From Conchocele bisecta (lineage: Eukaryota; Mollusca; Bivalvia; Lucinida; Thyasiridae), in NCBI GenBank assembly GCA_029237695.1, contig CM055271.1, positions 32,422,462 through 32,486,461 of the forward strand: 64,000 nt of DNA. Reading direction: 5' to 3'. Position 1 is the stretch's first letter. Each line of letters starts with the position of its first letter. The position numbers were made by a program, and so were the translations under genes. Below, piece after piece: positions 17,675 to 30,329 of this stretch. The notes under the pieces were generated by a model. The model was not told the DNA's origin, searched no databases, and saw only the letters and a program-made list of their open reading frames with translations.

Positions 17675-17860
17675 AAATGAGGGATGGGTTGTGGCCTAGG
17701 GGTCTAGGGGTTAGAACACCGGACCGGAGGTTGTGGGTTAAAAAATACTTGCATAGTATTTCCATCCCACTGGTCTGTCTGATGAGACTTTAAACTGGTG
17801 TCCTGTCTCTATCGACCGTATATGTTGCTGGGACGTTAACTATTTCACTTTCACTATTTT
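17675..17860 (+). mobile_element. tRNA-derived SINE (head region)
   Basis: gtggcctaggggtctagggg resembles a polymerase III A box and ggaggttgtgggttaaaa a decayed B box, with the typical accggaccggagg between them. The body ctggtctgtctgatgagact and tail gttgctgggacgttaa follow. Small molluscan SINEs have this plan. It is probably inactive. Confidence 0.5.
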
Positions 17861-19100
17861 TTTTGAAGGTCAAATGACTAAGAAAAATTGACATTCTTGA
17901 CTTTCGAGTCAGAATTCTTGGGTTTCCAGTTGAAAGCTTCAAATTAATTTCCTCCAGGTTCAAGTTGAGAACATGGAGTTTCGAGTTGCAAGACACTAAT
18001 GTGGTGTTTAAGGACATATGGGACCCCTGATCATCATATGATTCAAACAATTGCTTCGCAAAGGTGATGGAATATATGTATAACATATAAATGAACACTG
18101 CCTCCTTACTGTATCCTATACGGCACATGGAGTGGCCAAGTCGGCCATCTTTGTGTGTGCCATCCATCAGCTAGTTTCACCTCTTCCGGCGTTTGACAAA
18201 GAACTGACAATTAGAAGTAGAACATATGATATAATGTGGCCAATCATACATAGAAAAGCCATGAAAACGGACTCATATAAATTATATTACACCAAGATGT
18301 ACTTCAAGTGATATATTGGTGTACTTTTGCCAACATTCTCAAAATGCTAACGTGTACACTTTTCCTAGACACTGTACTGTGCGATATGTAAATACACATA
18401 GGCAGATATAGTCTCACCATATGAAGCTCCACTGAACTATTGTCATAGTGTCTAATAACAGAGTAAATGTAAATGTATTTACGAAGCAATTATCTTTGAA
18501 TCAAACGATGATCAAGTATAGAACGGTTCCTGTCGCTATTCTGCCAGTTGAGCATATGCTTATTACATGTACTGCTGTGTTTCATGATTAGGATCTACAC
18601 TTGCCACAAATGTCACAAGGCCGTTTGATCAGGCGGCAGTTCTCATAGTTGTGCACTCGAAACAAGAATTCTGACGCAAAACTTGAGAATGGAAACTTGA
18701 AGATTGTAATTCTAAACATGCTAAACTTGAAGATGATCCCAAAATCAGAACTGAGTATGTACAAATATATATCCTCATCTCACCAGAATCATTTAGCTCC
18801 ACTGCCTAAAAGTAAAAGGATTAGTACTAATCTTCTTACTTTTATGATGGGTATCACCGGACTCCACAATCACATGAGAAACAAACTGTACTCTATTCTT
18901 CATGAAAGTTATTGGTTTATTACATTGTAAATCTACTGTAAAAACGACATCACAAATTATCTAGTGTGTTCTGAAATCACGTGACCCCATACCCTGAATT
19001 GGCAAATGGTTCTGTCATGACTTTCGTAAGCTCCTACAGAACAAAAGGGTAAAAGCTATCGTTACGAAGAAATAATGTAACATTCACTTTTTATCAACAC
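17861..19100. other. Non-coding; one partial repeat copy
   Basis: No supported gene. 18770-18870 holds a fragment of the 340-bp repeat (ggattagtactaatcttctt). The rest is A/T-rich with scattered stops in every frame. Confidence 0.5.
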
Positions 19101-19106
19101 AGATCA

Positions 19107-19343
19107 CATATGTGGCTGTGACTGGAGAAATGGGGCTTATGGGTTTTGCGACCAGTATAGCTCCAGATCAGCCTGTGCAGCTGCACAGTCTGATCAGGAT
19201 CTGCACTGTTCGCCATTCCGTGAATGGTACACCTGTCATGCTTCTACCAAGCTATCATCAGGCTACCAGAGTGTGCTATAGGATCATGAGCTACACTGGT
19301 CACAAATCCCATAAGCCCCATTTATTCAGTCACAGCCACATAT
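19107..19343. mobile_element. MITE family M1 (TIR ATATGTGGCTGTGACTGG), copy 1
   Basis: Terminal inverted repeats: atatgtggctgtgactggag at the left and the reverse complement, ending cacagccacatat, at the right, extending about 35 bp. The interior contains gatcagcctgtgca / gcacagtctgatcagg. Other copies: 28637-29198 (interrupted), 40255-40499, 43568-43781, 60427-60661 and a fragment at 52231-52257. Confidence 0.85.
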
Positions 19344-19714
19344 AGCCCCCAGCTGAGAAAATGGACATAACAACATGTCCAACAATTGTAGATAGAGGTC
19401 CACTTGGCAGTCTAATTGTTTTGCTAGTGACAGTAAGTCACACCGTAGGTCGTGATCGCGCGCTGATCGGGTACCATGCTGATTGCACAGGTTCTAGGGT
19501 TCCTTTTCTCAGCCGGTAGCTCATTATATTCTCAATAACCCACACTTTTCAATATAACGGGTGTAACGGGTGCATTAAAGGCACTGGGTCTCGGATATGC
19601 CTAGAATGTGATGAAACAGATTAGGACAAACTTTCTGGAACCACATTATATGTACAAGTCGCCTGTAAAAATTTGATATTTATAAAAATAATAAGTGTAT
19701 AATACAGAAAAATA

Positions 19715-20155
19715 ACTAGAAAATGTGTTCATTGAACACGGATGCCCCACATACATGTATCACTTTGATAGTTAACGAGGCAAAATTCTAAGTCTAAAAT
19801 GGGGGAGATAATCCATGACCCGGGGGTCGAAAAAATCGAAATAAACATTGCGCATCTACTCATAAGAAAGCTACATACCACGTTTCAGGTCTGTAGCTAT
19901 TACGGTTTAAAAGTTTTACGAGTTACAAGGCAAAATTGAAAAATTCTAAGTCGAAAAGGGGGACATAATCCATGACCCGGGGGTCGAATCAAAAATCGAA
20001 ATAAACTTTGCGAATCTACTCGTAAGGAGGCTACATACCAAGTTTCAGGACTGTAGCTACATGTAATACGGTTTAAAAGTTTTACGAGTTACCAGGTTGG
20101 GGACGGAGCGGAGAAGGGTAACAATAAATGCGCCCTCCACTATCGTGGTGGGGCA
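19715..20155 (+). mobile_element. Tandem-core element, short form (163-bp core)
   Basis: Starts actagaaaatgtgttcattg with the palindrome gtgttcattgaacac, then has two copies of the 163-bp unit also seen at 15220 (inverse orientation), and ends gggtaacaataaatgc followed by ccactatcgtggtggggcat. The ends are shared with the 21320 element, but the core is different. Confidence 0.75.
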
Positions 20156-20215
20156 TAACTAGCATTTGCACCGCTAGTTATGCCCCCTATGCGATAGCAA
20201 GGGGGGCATATTGCG
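20144..20215. repeat. Palindromic junction rich in ggggcata / tatgcccc
   Basis: ctccactatcgtggtgg, then ggcataactag / ctagttatgcc, then a run of g's in gcaaggggggcata: nested inverted words of the type that mark the ends of these tandem-core elements. Confidence 0.6.
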
Positions 20216-21319
20216 TTAATATTGAGGTTCCGTACGTCCGTAAGAGTTTCTCCAGTTAAAGTCCAGTATGCCACAGGGGCATATCCATGTTTTACAAACA
20301 TAATGTCTAGTTAAATTTTTTGTATTATAAACATATTTTACAATCAATGGGTACTAATTTATTTTGTATATAACAAAAACTTCTTTGTAAGTGTGGCATA
20401 GTATGATCCTTTCGCAACAAAAAATAATGAAATTTCATATTTTTCCTTAGTGATATAATTATGTAGTTGAATAAAACACCATCTTATAGGAATGTGATCA
20501 AATATTATTTATTTTTCATAGATATGGCTTTTTAAGCGAAAACCCACATATTGGATATCCAAGACACAGTACCTTTAATGTAAGAATGTTAGAATATGTG
20601 CTACAGTGTGTAGGCTCAACGTTACATGTACGATTATTTAAATGAGGAAAATAAAAGCAGCAGCAACTGTTACATTTTGTGTCTCATTATATTCGTGTAT
20701 CTACAGTATAATGCTGACAAATGAATAGTTTTTGAGATGGCATGAACTGAGAAAATGGATCTTCTGACCGTGTGATAGATGTATCCCCAGATCATCAGTC
20801 GCAGTCTGATCGGGGTCTACACTGTTTGTTGCAATTCTAGGTTGGCGCAAGGATTATGAAATTTAAATAGTCGAAATTAACGACACAATTTTACATTACC
20901 AGTAGCTCCACTATTTTCAAAACTACTTTTCCAACTGAATCATAACTTTTCAGTAGCCAAATTAGCCATTTCTGAAATGTTAGTAGCCAAATCACTGTTT
21001 GAGTGGCTAAATGGCTTCTGCAGCTACCAGTAGCACCAACCTATGTTATTTAACAATGTACGTCACAGGCACCTGATATTTGGATGGGGTGCACTGAATC
21101 AGGTAAGAAAAATCCTCCATTTCAGACCATTATTTATTTAATATCTCGGCAACTACTGAAGCGATTTTAACGCAATTAAGCGCAGATACCCCGGAAAATT
21201 GATTAGCAACACCTGTCAATGTTTTCGTCCCTGTAGATTCGGCCATTTATGAGTTATTTCGAGAAAACACACATGTACATTTGGCTGGAATTAAGGAAAG
21301 ATGGGGTGTACTAGGGTTT
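20216..21319. other. Non-coding, no gene
   Basis: A/T-rich. It contains ctactgaagcgattttaacg and the word gggtgcactgaatcaggtaa, which reappears inverted near 22970 (cccgattcagtgcaccccat), so the intervening elements sit inside an older repeat. Confidence 0.5.
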
Positions 21320-22364
21320 ACTAGAAAATGTGTTCATAGAACACGGATGCCCCACATATCGCTTTGATAATAAATGAGGCCAAATTCCAAGTCAAATTTG
21401 TTTTTTACCTGAGCGTTAAAGTTTTTGAAGCACCAAGTATGTGACCTTGACCCTGGGCTTGGCGGGGGCAGGAGAACCGTGGTTTGGCACAGGGCGGTAG
21501 CGGACCATTAGAGCAATGCGTATATGAAGAATGAAGCTGATCCGTGAAAGAAAACAGAAATTATAAGATATTTACCCGAGCGTTAAAGTTTTTGAAGCAC
21601 TAAGTATGTGACCTTGACTCTGGGCTTGGCGGGAGCAGGAGAACCGTGGATTTGGCACAGGGCGGTAGAGGACCATTAGAGCAATGCGTATATGAAGAAT
21701 GAAGCTGATCCGTGAAAGAAAACAGAAATGATAAGATATTTACCTGAGCGTTAAAGTTTTTGAAGCACTAAGTATGTGACCTTGACCCTGGGCTTGGCGG
21801 GGGAAGGACGAACATGGATTTGGCACAGGACAGGAGAGGACCATAATAGAGCAATGCGTACATGAAATATGAAGCTGATCCGTGAAAGCAAACAGAAATT
21901 ATAAGATATTTACCCGAGCGTTAAAGTTTTTGAAGCACCAAGTATGTGATCTTGACCCTGGGCTCGGCGGGGGCAGGACGAACGTGGATTTGGCACAGGG
22001 CGGTAGAGGACCATTAGAGCAATGCGTATATGAAGTATGAAGCTGATCCGTGAAAGAAAATAGAAAGGATAAGATATTTACCCGAGCGTTAAAGTTTTTG
22101 AAGCACTAAGTATGTGACCTTGACCCTGGGCTTGGCGGGGGCGGGACGAACGTGAATTTGGCACAGGGCGGTAGAGGACAATTAGAGCAATGTGTATATG
22201 AAATATGAAGCAGATCGGTCGAAGGATGAAGAAATTATGAGACATTTACCCGAGCGTTAAAGTTTTGTGACGGACGGACGGACGGACGGACGACGGACGG
22301 ACGGACGGGACGGACGGACAAGGGTAACACTGAATGCCCCCTCCACTATCGTGGTGGGGCATAC
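21320..22364 (+). mobile_element. Tandem-core element, long form (168-bp core, 5 copies)
   Basis: Shares its first bases (actagaaaatgtgttcatag, acacggatgcccca) and last bases (gggtaacactgaatgccc, ctccactatcgtggtggggc) with the 19715 element. The core is unrelated: units start at gcgttaaagttt at 21413, 21580, 21748, 21918, 22086 and 22254. A ggacggacggacgg microsatellite precedes the end. No ORF. Confidence 0.8.
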
Positions 22365-22566
22365 ATATATGAGTTTTCCTGACTGATTGGTGAATGTGCA
22401 GTATTATTGCATGTGTGTTGGTGTATCTCTTTTCGTGGCTATAAACTGCATTTTCTAACGATTTCGGGGCATATCGGAGTGCACCCCATCAGTCCTTATT
22501 TCCAGCAAAAACGGGAACATTGACAGGTGTTGCTATTCCATTTTCCGGGATATCTGCGCTTAATCA

Positions 22567-22921
22567 AAGAAATGTGGCCTGTCGGCACACAAGTGCCCCC
22601 GCTGGCAGCCAAAGAAAACGAGAAACATTTGAAAACAAGGAAACAGAAAGTATAAGCCATTTACCCGAGCGTTAATGTTTCGAACGCACCAAGTCTGTGA
22701 CCTTGGCCCTGGGCTTAGCGGGGGCGGGACGAATGTGGATTTGTCACAGGGCGGTAGAGGACCATTGGAGCAATGCGTGTGTGAAATGTGAAGCAGATCC
22801 GAGCAAGGAAACATAAATGATAAGCCATTTACCCGAGCGTTAAGGTTTCGGGGAAGGACGTACGTACGTACGGACGCCGGTAACACTATATACCCCCCTC
22901 ATCATTTGGTGGCGGGGGCAT
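22567..22921 (+). mobile_element. Third tandem-core element, two core units
   Basis: Starts gtggcctgtcggcacacaag, has two copies of a diverged 168-bp unit (ccgagcgttaa at about 22663 and 22833), then cgtacgtacgtacgg and a gtggcgggggcat end. The frames on it are by-products. Confidence 0.65.
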
Positions 22922-23021
22922 GAAAACGTATGGTCTCAATTGGAGGATTTTTCCTACCCGATTCAGTGCACCCCATCTCAATAGCAGGTGCCTGTGACAA
23001 ACTATACCCACCATGTTTTAA

Positions 23022-23599
23022 CAAACAGGACATATTCACATTCACATCTATATGTATACTGGAAGCCAATCTAACTGTACAAAGTCCGTAAACACTGTTC
23101 ATTTTCACAAAATCATTTTCCGTCGGCTGTTCTCTCTATCTGGCCATGGGTCTTGTGTACATGTTGTCTTCTCTTCTCCACCCTCCCTGCAGATTGTTGA
23201 TATCGATCCAGATCTCGCGCATTTGTCAGTCCGATGTTCACATGCCCCAGTTGGAGTCCAATCTTGATACATTGCTGTTTCCTGAGAAAAAAAACACAAA
23301 CATATTTTTATATATATCTTTGACAATGGGATTGCCTGCGAATGTCTGATCCATGAAGATTGGACTCCAACTGGGGCATGTGAACATCGGACTGTCCACT
23401 GCGCGAGATCTGGATCGATATCAACCATCTGCAGGGAGGGTGGAGATGAGAAGACAACAAGTACACACAACCTATGGCCAGATAGAGAGAACAGCCGACG
23501 GAAAATAATTTTGTGAAAATGAACAGTGTTTACGGACTTTGTACAGTTAGATTGGCTTCCAGTATACATATAGATGTGAATGTGAATATGTCCTGTTTG
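23022..23599. repeat. Large inverted repeat, 244-bp arms, 90-bp spacer
   Basis: 23022-23265 and 23356-23599 pair base for base without indels (constant coordinate sum 46621) and with few mismatches. Both arms therefore encode the same short frames on opposite strands. I see no terminal duplication. It could be a foldback element or a long-hairpin RNA locus. Confidence 0.9.
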
Positions 23600-24040
23600 A
23601 TACGAAAGTGAAGGTCACACAAATGACACTGAGTGGCTAGCCATCAATGTGAGGAAGATATTAATCAAGTTTGGTAATGATCCACCTAATGTGTCAGGAC
23701 AATGTATTCAACAGTTGGACGTATGTCAAAAGTTGTTGATACAAAGGTGAAGGTCACCTAGGTCAAGGTCAGTCGAAAAACACTGCTATAGATGAAAGTA
23801 CGGTCACTGTTAAGGTTATGACACTGGGTGGATAGCGCTATCAATATCAGGAAGCTATTGATGAAGTTTGGTAATGATCCGCCTCCTAACGGATCAAGAG
23901 GTATGCGAAATTTGGACTTTGTCCAAAAATGTTGATGAGGACGACACCAGAATTGTGACCGCTATTTCTCACGGAACAGACTCGACGTATGCACCGGCAG
24001 ACGGTTGAAACCGAGACACGGGGAATTGTATCGCCGACAA
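23600..24040. other. Short diverged direct repeats, non-coding
   Basis: Two or three copies of a unit with gaaggtcac, atcaatgt(g)aggaag and aagtttggtaatgatcc; a related unit recurs at 28010-28400. No gene. Confidence 0.5.
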
Positions 24041-24044
24041 CAGT

Positions 24045-26445
24045 AAACAAGAGGCCCAAATGGGCCTGTATCGCTCACCTAAAAGCCTCCATAGTGGTCA
24101 TCTTGATTTCACAAAGACTCTTCACTTACAACTTCAAATGTTCCACAGAATTTGTTGGTACCTTCTGATCTAACATATATTGCGAATGTGCATGTGATTT
24201 ACTGCTATACCTTCGATTTGATATATAAAATGACCATATTCGGTCAAAAATAAAATTTGACCCCTATTTGACCCCTCGGGCCATGACCATTTTTGACCCA
24301 GAGGCCACCATATGAACAAATCTGAATCAGCGTTAACTATCGATCATTCATACAAAGTTTCGTCGAAATCGGCCTGGCGGTTTGTGAGAAATTTTTTTGA
24401 CAATTTGACCTACTTTTCAATGGCAGACATCTTGGATTTGGTGATGACCTCCATTTTGACAAAAATTAACAGGCTTCACCAACAAACCATTTCAGTTAAG
24501 TTTGGTCAATATCGGCCAAGCAGTTCACAAGAAGAAGTCCTTTGAAATCTTTAGTAAAAGAACAACCTTTTGACCTGTCGGTGGCCATCTTGGATGACGT
24601 AATCATCTGATTTTGGCAAAACATGCTCCAGAGTGATCGTCTCGTCGATACCTTGGATTGGATATATATAGACCATATTTGGTCAAAAATATAATTTGAC
24701 CCCTAGTTGACCCCTCGGGCAACGCCCATTTTTGACCCAGGTGCCACCATATGAACAAATCTGAAACAGCGTTAAATATCAATCATTCACACCAAGTTTC
24801 GTCGAAATCAGCCTGGAGGTTTGTGAGAAGATTTTTTTGACAATTTGACCTACTTTTCAACGGCGGACATCTTGGATTTGGTGATGACCTCCATTTTGAC
24901 AAAAAAATGAACAGGCTTCACGAACAAACCATTTCAGTTAAGTTTGGCCAATATCGGCCAAGCAGTTCACAAGAATAATACGTTTGAAATCGTAAAACAA
25001 TTTTTTTACCTTTCGGTGGCCATCTTGGATGACAAAATCATCTGATTTAGACAAAACATGCTGTAGAGTGATCGTCTCCTCGATACATTCGATCCGATAT
25101 ACTATATATATTCGATCCGATATACTATATGGCCATATTCTGTCAAAAATAAAATTTGACCCCCATTTGACCCCTCGGGCCACACACATTTTTGACCCAG
25201 GGGCCACCATATGAACAAATCTGAAACAGCGGTAACTATCAATCATTCTTACCAAGTTTCGTCGATATCGGCCTGGAGGTTTGTGAGAAGAAGATTTTTT
25301 GACAATTTGACCTACTTCTCAACGGCGGCCATCTTGGATTTGGTGATGACCTCCATTTTAACAAAAAATGAACAGGCTTCACCCACAGACCATTACAGTT
25401 AAGTTTGGCCAATATCGGCCAAGCAGTTCACAAGAAAAAGACGTTTGAAATCTTTAGTAAAAGAATGACCTTTTGAACTATCAGTGGCCATCTTGGATGA
25501 CGTAATCATCTGATTTAGACAAAAAATTCTCCAGAGTGATCGTCTCGTCAATACCTTCGATTTGATATATTATATGACTATATTCGGTTAAAAATAAAAT
25601 TTACACCTATTTGACCCCTCGGGCGACGCCCATTTTTGACCCAGGGGCCACCATATGAACAAATCTGAAACAGCGCTAACTATCGATCATTCATACCCAG
25701 TATCGTCGAAATCGGCCTGGCGATTCGTGAGAAGAAGATTTTTTAAGAATTTGACCTACTTCTCAACGGCGGCCATCTTGGATTTGGTGATGACCTCCAT
25801 TTTAACAAAAATGAACAGGCTTCAACCACAGACCATTACAGTTAAGTTTGGCCAATCTCGGCCAAGCAGTTTACAAGAAAAAGACGTTTGAAATCTTTAG
25901 TAAAAGAATGACCATTTGAACTATCGGTGGCCATCTTGGATGACGTAATCATATGATTTCGACAAAAAATATTCCACAGTGATTGTCTCGTCAATACCTT
26001 TGATTTGATATATTACATGACTATATTCGGTTAAAAATAAAATTTGACCCCTATTGGACCCCTCGGGCGACGCCCATTTTTGACCCACGGGCCACCATAT
26101 GAACAAATCTGAAACAGCGCTAACTATCGATCATTCATGCCAAGTATCGTCGAAATCGGCCTGGCGGTTCGTGAGAAGAAGATTTTTTAAGAATTTGACC
26201 TACTTTTCCATGGCGGCCATCTTGGATTGTCGATGACCTCCATTTTAACAAATCTGAAATGGCATCACCCATATATCATCCCTGTGAAGTTTAACTAATA
26301 TCGGCTCAGCAGTTCGGGAGAAGAAGATGATTGAAAATGTTCACGGCCGGACGGACGGACGACGGACGACGGACGCCGGACGACGGACGACGGACACTTT
26401 GCCATAACAATAGCTCACATGAGCTTTGCTCAGGTGAGCTAAAAA
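24045..26445 (+). mobile_element. Long tandem-repeat element, about 440-bp unit, 5 copies
   Basis: Starts aagaggcccaaatgggcctg, tatcgctcacct and ends tcacatgagctttgctcagg, tgagctaaaaaa. The core repeats gacccaggggccaccatatg (about 24296, 24735, 25196, 25637, 26081), with atcttggatttggtgatgac and ttgacccctcggg in each unit. A ggacggacgacgg microsatellite lies at 26344-26395. The recurring 60-80 codon frames starting MNKSE... come from the repeat and are not genes. Confidence 0.85.
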
Positions 26446-26734
26446 AAGAGCCACTTCCCAAAAAGCGCAGACAAATTAGTAGCTGCAAAATGGCTGGAAG
26501 GGACATGGCTCTTCTCGTGGAAAAAAACAAACTTCTATTCAACAATACTGAGGAGAAACACGATGTTCCGACGATCGAACCGATACCGACGATACAACTC
26601 CTCGTCTGTATACACATCCAGAGGATTTTCTCTATCGTGAAACACTATTCCTCTCCGCATCGCCCGTCTGTACGCCACGTTCAAAACAACCATGGGCGCC
26701 GTCATCTTCGAATTCCGTCGTCTGCTATTTTGCT

Positions 26735-26890
26735 TAGTAGACTAACCGAAAGTTTAGCCGACTAACGATGAGGCTAAGCAAAGTCGACTTTGCTTAGTCG
26801 GCTAACGTGTTCGTGAAATGTGTTTTTTTTTCGTTAGTCGACTAACGGCCTCAAGGTTAGCAGACTAACCGAGTTTAGTCGACTAACGGA
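26735..26890. repeat. Cluster of TTAGTCGACTAAC palindromes
   Basis: At least six variants of gttagYcgactaac and an inverted pair around aagtcgactt (taagcaaagtcgactttgctta) within 155 bp. No gene. Confidence 0.75.
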
Positions 26891-27690
26891 GGTTCGTGAA
26901 ATATGCTACAGGTGTCCGATACAAGGATATTCGCATAGTCACGCCCATGTGAGATTTCCTTGTCTCACCCTACACGCGCGTGTCTCACATCTAGCAACGA
27001 CACATTCTCTAATAGCGCAATAGTATTGTAGACGCTTACCTGTCTCAGACACGTAGTCAGGTGCTGTGTATCGGATGGCTCCGGCTGTCAGCAGTTCCGA
27101 GTGGAAAGCACGTATCTGCGACGAGGTTGGTCTGTTCGACTGTCTTCAGTAATGGCGGTGACTCTAAGTGACATGCGCGGATATTGTGCGGCTATTTGTA
27201 CGGTCGCGGGCTATCTCGGCATGCACTAGGGAATCAGTCAGATAATGTATGTAGGCTTCAGGCAGGTAATTGCCTGCTCGTACCACAGTATGGCTAATGT
27301 GTCTTACAATTACACCATACAATAATCAATACGTTTGATGTTTATGTTTTTCAATGGTTGCTGACGTGTTTATTATCACGTTATAGCGTTATGACGTCGT
27401 TTAAAGTTTGATGACGTCAGCAATGTGCGACGTACATTTTGGCGTTGTCAGGGCTGAATGGTGATGGCATTGAAGATTACTTTGATAATCATTTGTAAAC
27501 GATCCACTGAACTGGCATTAGCGTCCAATTCGTGGGTGAAAACTTTGTTTTAACCCATTTGTTGATATGGCAAACCCGTTGGACGTATCAAAAGTCGCGT
27601 AAGTTCAGAGAATAAAAAGTTGAGTCTTATTCTGGGTCAGATAAATATTTTAAGATTCGCAAATATGTTATATAAAGGGGCGAGAAAAAG
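26891..27690. other. Non-coding, no feature recognised
   Basis: Somewhat more CpG-containing than its surroundings (26920-27220). No ORF with recognisable similarity and no clear exon borders. Confidence 0.4.
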
Positions 27691-27801
27691 TATCCATCAT
27701 ATGCACTGGTGTGGGACAAGGATAGTCCACTCTCGTGGCCAGAAAATATCTGGCCACTCGGGTTGAATATCCTTGTCCCACACCAGTGCATATGAAGGAT
27801 A
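27691..27801. mobile_element. Foldback MITE with 26-bp perfect arms
   Basis: Arms 27699-27724 and 27768-27793 are exact inverse complements (core ctggtgtgggacaagg). Between them lies a second palindrome, tggccagaaaatatctggcca. Confidence 0.8.
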
Positions 27802-28636
27802 CTCTTAGTCTCACTTTCCAGTATCATGAGCTAGGATGGCGCTACTGGTCGCAATTTGGCTACACAAATGGCCATTTGGCTACCAATATTTCAGAAATCA
27901 TTCAAATGGCCATCAGGATAATTATATGGGAAATTGGGACGTACGTCCAAGTTTTGACGGATGTGACCCATATTTTGAGAAAAGTAGGTAAATGTCACCA
28001 AAAGGACCCAGGATGGTTTATATTAATGTAAGAAAGCTAATGATGAAGTTTGGCGAACATCTGACTACTGTATTGGGAGATATGCGAAATTTGGACCTAC
28101 AATGGACTTACTTGTATCTCCAAATTTGTTGACGACGACGACTAAATTGCGATTTCTATGTTTCACTTGCCACTTTCGTGGGTGAGACAAAAAAAGTAGG
28201 TCATGGTCACTTGAATGACCCAGGGTGATTAGGTATCAATGTAAGGAAGCAACTGATAAAGTTTGGCGAACATCCTACTAACACATCAGGAGATTGTGAC
28301 GGATGTGACCTGTATTTCGCGAAAGTAAGTCAATGTCACCTAAATTACACAGAGTGGTTATATATCAATGTAAGGAAGCTATTGATGAAGGTTGGCGAAC
28401 ATCGGTTTTGGTGGCCTATGCATGTTACAAATCCTATGAAAGTTCGAAAAAAGTGGTAGGTCCTGTTCCATCGCCGGGAATCGCTATTTCGTACCTCAGG
28501 CTAATTGCCAATTAAATAACAACAAAAAATATAATAAAATTACATCAACAGATGCATCGAAATATCTGATTAAGTCACCAGATAACAAAATATAAGTGAT
28601 TATTATAATAACCACAAATACTTTTTTGTTTCAAGC
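27802..28636. other. Non-coding, diverged short repeats
   Basis: Repeats of gtcacc-aaa-gacccaggatgg and atgaagtttggcgaacatc (28040, 28250, 28390). Frames are chance. Confidence 0.45.
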
Positions 28637-29198
28637 ATATATGTGGCTGTGACTGGAGAAATGAGGCTTATGGTTTTTGTGACCAGTGTATATCCAGATC
28701 AGCCTGTGCATCCGCACAGTCTGATCAGGATCTGGAATGTTTGTCATTCTATTAATGAAACACCCGTCATGCGTCTAACAAGCAATATATAGAGTTTATT
28801 CAACTACCATTTTGAAATACCAGATTTATATCCCGAGACATCTGGAAGTCCAGTAAAGAATCGAGCGAGTGCAGAGCACAAGTTTCTGTGTCGGACTTAC
28901 AGATATCAAGGGAAATACATCTGGTATTTCAAAATGGTAGTGGAATAAATTGTATTGTATAGTACATGCTTTTTTGAAAAATATGAAATTTGCGTAATGA
29001 ATTGTTTCTTCGCCGGAAATGACGTTTCGCTAGGAGGAAATATTTCCTTTAAGGAAATAAATGCTACCAGAAATACGGTAAATCACTGGGTAGCATGTAA
29101 TATAGATCGCTATCAGGCTACACGAATGTTCTATTTGATCAGGGGCTACACTGGCAACAAATCGACTAAGCCCCATTTCTCCAGTCACAGCTACATAT
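28637..29198. mobile_element. MITE M1, copy 2, interrupted by nested elements
   Basis: The left part (gtggctgtgactggagaaat) and right part (catttctccagtcacagc) of M1 are separated between about 28795 and 29108 by other sequence, including the foldback at 28795-28950. Confidence 0.75.
28795..28950. mobile_element. Nested foldback MITE
   Basis: The terminal inverted repeat tattcaactaccattttga lies at the left and its complement, caaaatggtagtggaata, at the right, extended by aataccagat / atctggtatt. It is inserted in M1 copy 2. Confidence 0.7.
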
Positions 29199-30325
29199 GT
29201 ACATCACGATATGAGTAGATTGCTAATGCTAATTCTCTGTTTGCCAACTATAACATATATTTAACCCTTTCAACACCACCTGTATATTTGTATTGCCAAA
29301 TAGTGTAGATCCAGATAAGCCATCTCATCAGGATCTGCACTTTTTGCAAATAATTTACAAAAATATCCCCTTTTAATAACTGGACTAGTCTGAAAACCAT
29401 CATGTGGCGATTGGATTGGTCCGGAAATTAACATATAAAACTAACACTCCATTCAAATTTCCAATTACTTAGGGGTGAAAGGATTAAATTATAACATTCA
29501 TTTTATTTTACCTCAGCTTTATCATCAAAACAAATTTAAAATATGCAAATATATGCCCAAATATATATATGAATATATAAACATTTAATCAACAATGCGT
29601 ACGAAATGACCAAACATGATGGTCGATTCGTACCTATATTTACGAAATTACTGGAAAACATGCGCCTTTGGGTGTGATTTGACCGAACACGGTACGAAAT
29701 GGTATGGGTACGAAATGACCCGGACCCCATAAAAGAGTAGTTTTATGTGAAGTAAACGAATAAACTCTCTTTTGTATCCGAGGATGTGAACACGCACCTG
29801 CAGTTTGTTGATCAACAAATGTTGATATTTGTATCGGCTACAAAGTCATGTTTGGACCAAAATGAATGCGATCAGTTTGGAAGAGTGTCTAAATAGAAAG
29901 GCGTTTGTTTGATTTATGGGAAAACACAAGAGCCGCCCTCAAAACAAGCGGTAAATTTGGCTATTTTCAACCGTCCCGTGATACCTGAACGCCGTGCTAC
30001 AAATGTATAAGGTTGGAAATGGACTTTTTACATACTCAAATCCGGAGATAACTCGATTATAATCGTTTGTGTATATGTTATTTTTGGTATCAATTGATTT
30101 ATATTGATAAATATCAGCTGTTAAAGTAATCAACATAGCTTTGTCTTATATTTATGTGCTGCTAAAAGTAAAAACAAAATTTTATAAGTTCAATTCCGAA
30201 GATTTACCCATCGAGGCACACATAATGGCAGGGGTATCTGGTAAATTCTTACCCACACCATTTCGTCCCTATACCATTTCGTACCCGATTTGGTAACTTC
30301 GTACCCAGTTTTTTTGTCAATTCGC
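29199..30325. other. Non-coding; possible element with gtacgaaatgg ends
   Basis: ggtacgaaatggtatgggta (29690) and, inverted, taccatttcgtacccg (30273) suggest an element of about 600-700 bp. The interior is A/T-rich and without a gene. Confidence 0.4.
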
Positions 30326-30329
30326 ATCA

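Noticed and set aside
17323..17793. 156-codon ORF as a host gene
   Set aside because: It spans the end of a repeat and the start of a tRNA-type SINE; no domain or splice signal supports it.
23052..23569. Identical protein predicted on opposite strands
   Set aside because: It results from the two arms of the inverted repeat; no codon preference or domain is seen.
24312..25891. Series of similar ORFs beginning MNKSE, possible gene family
   Set aside because: They recur once per 440-bp non-coding repeat unit and decay independently.
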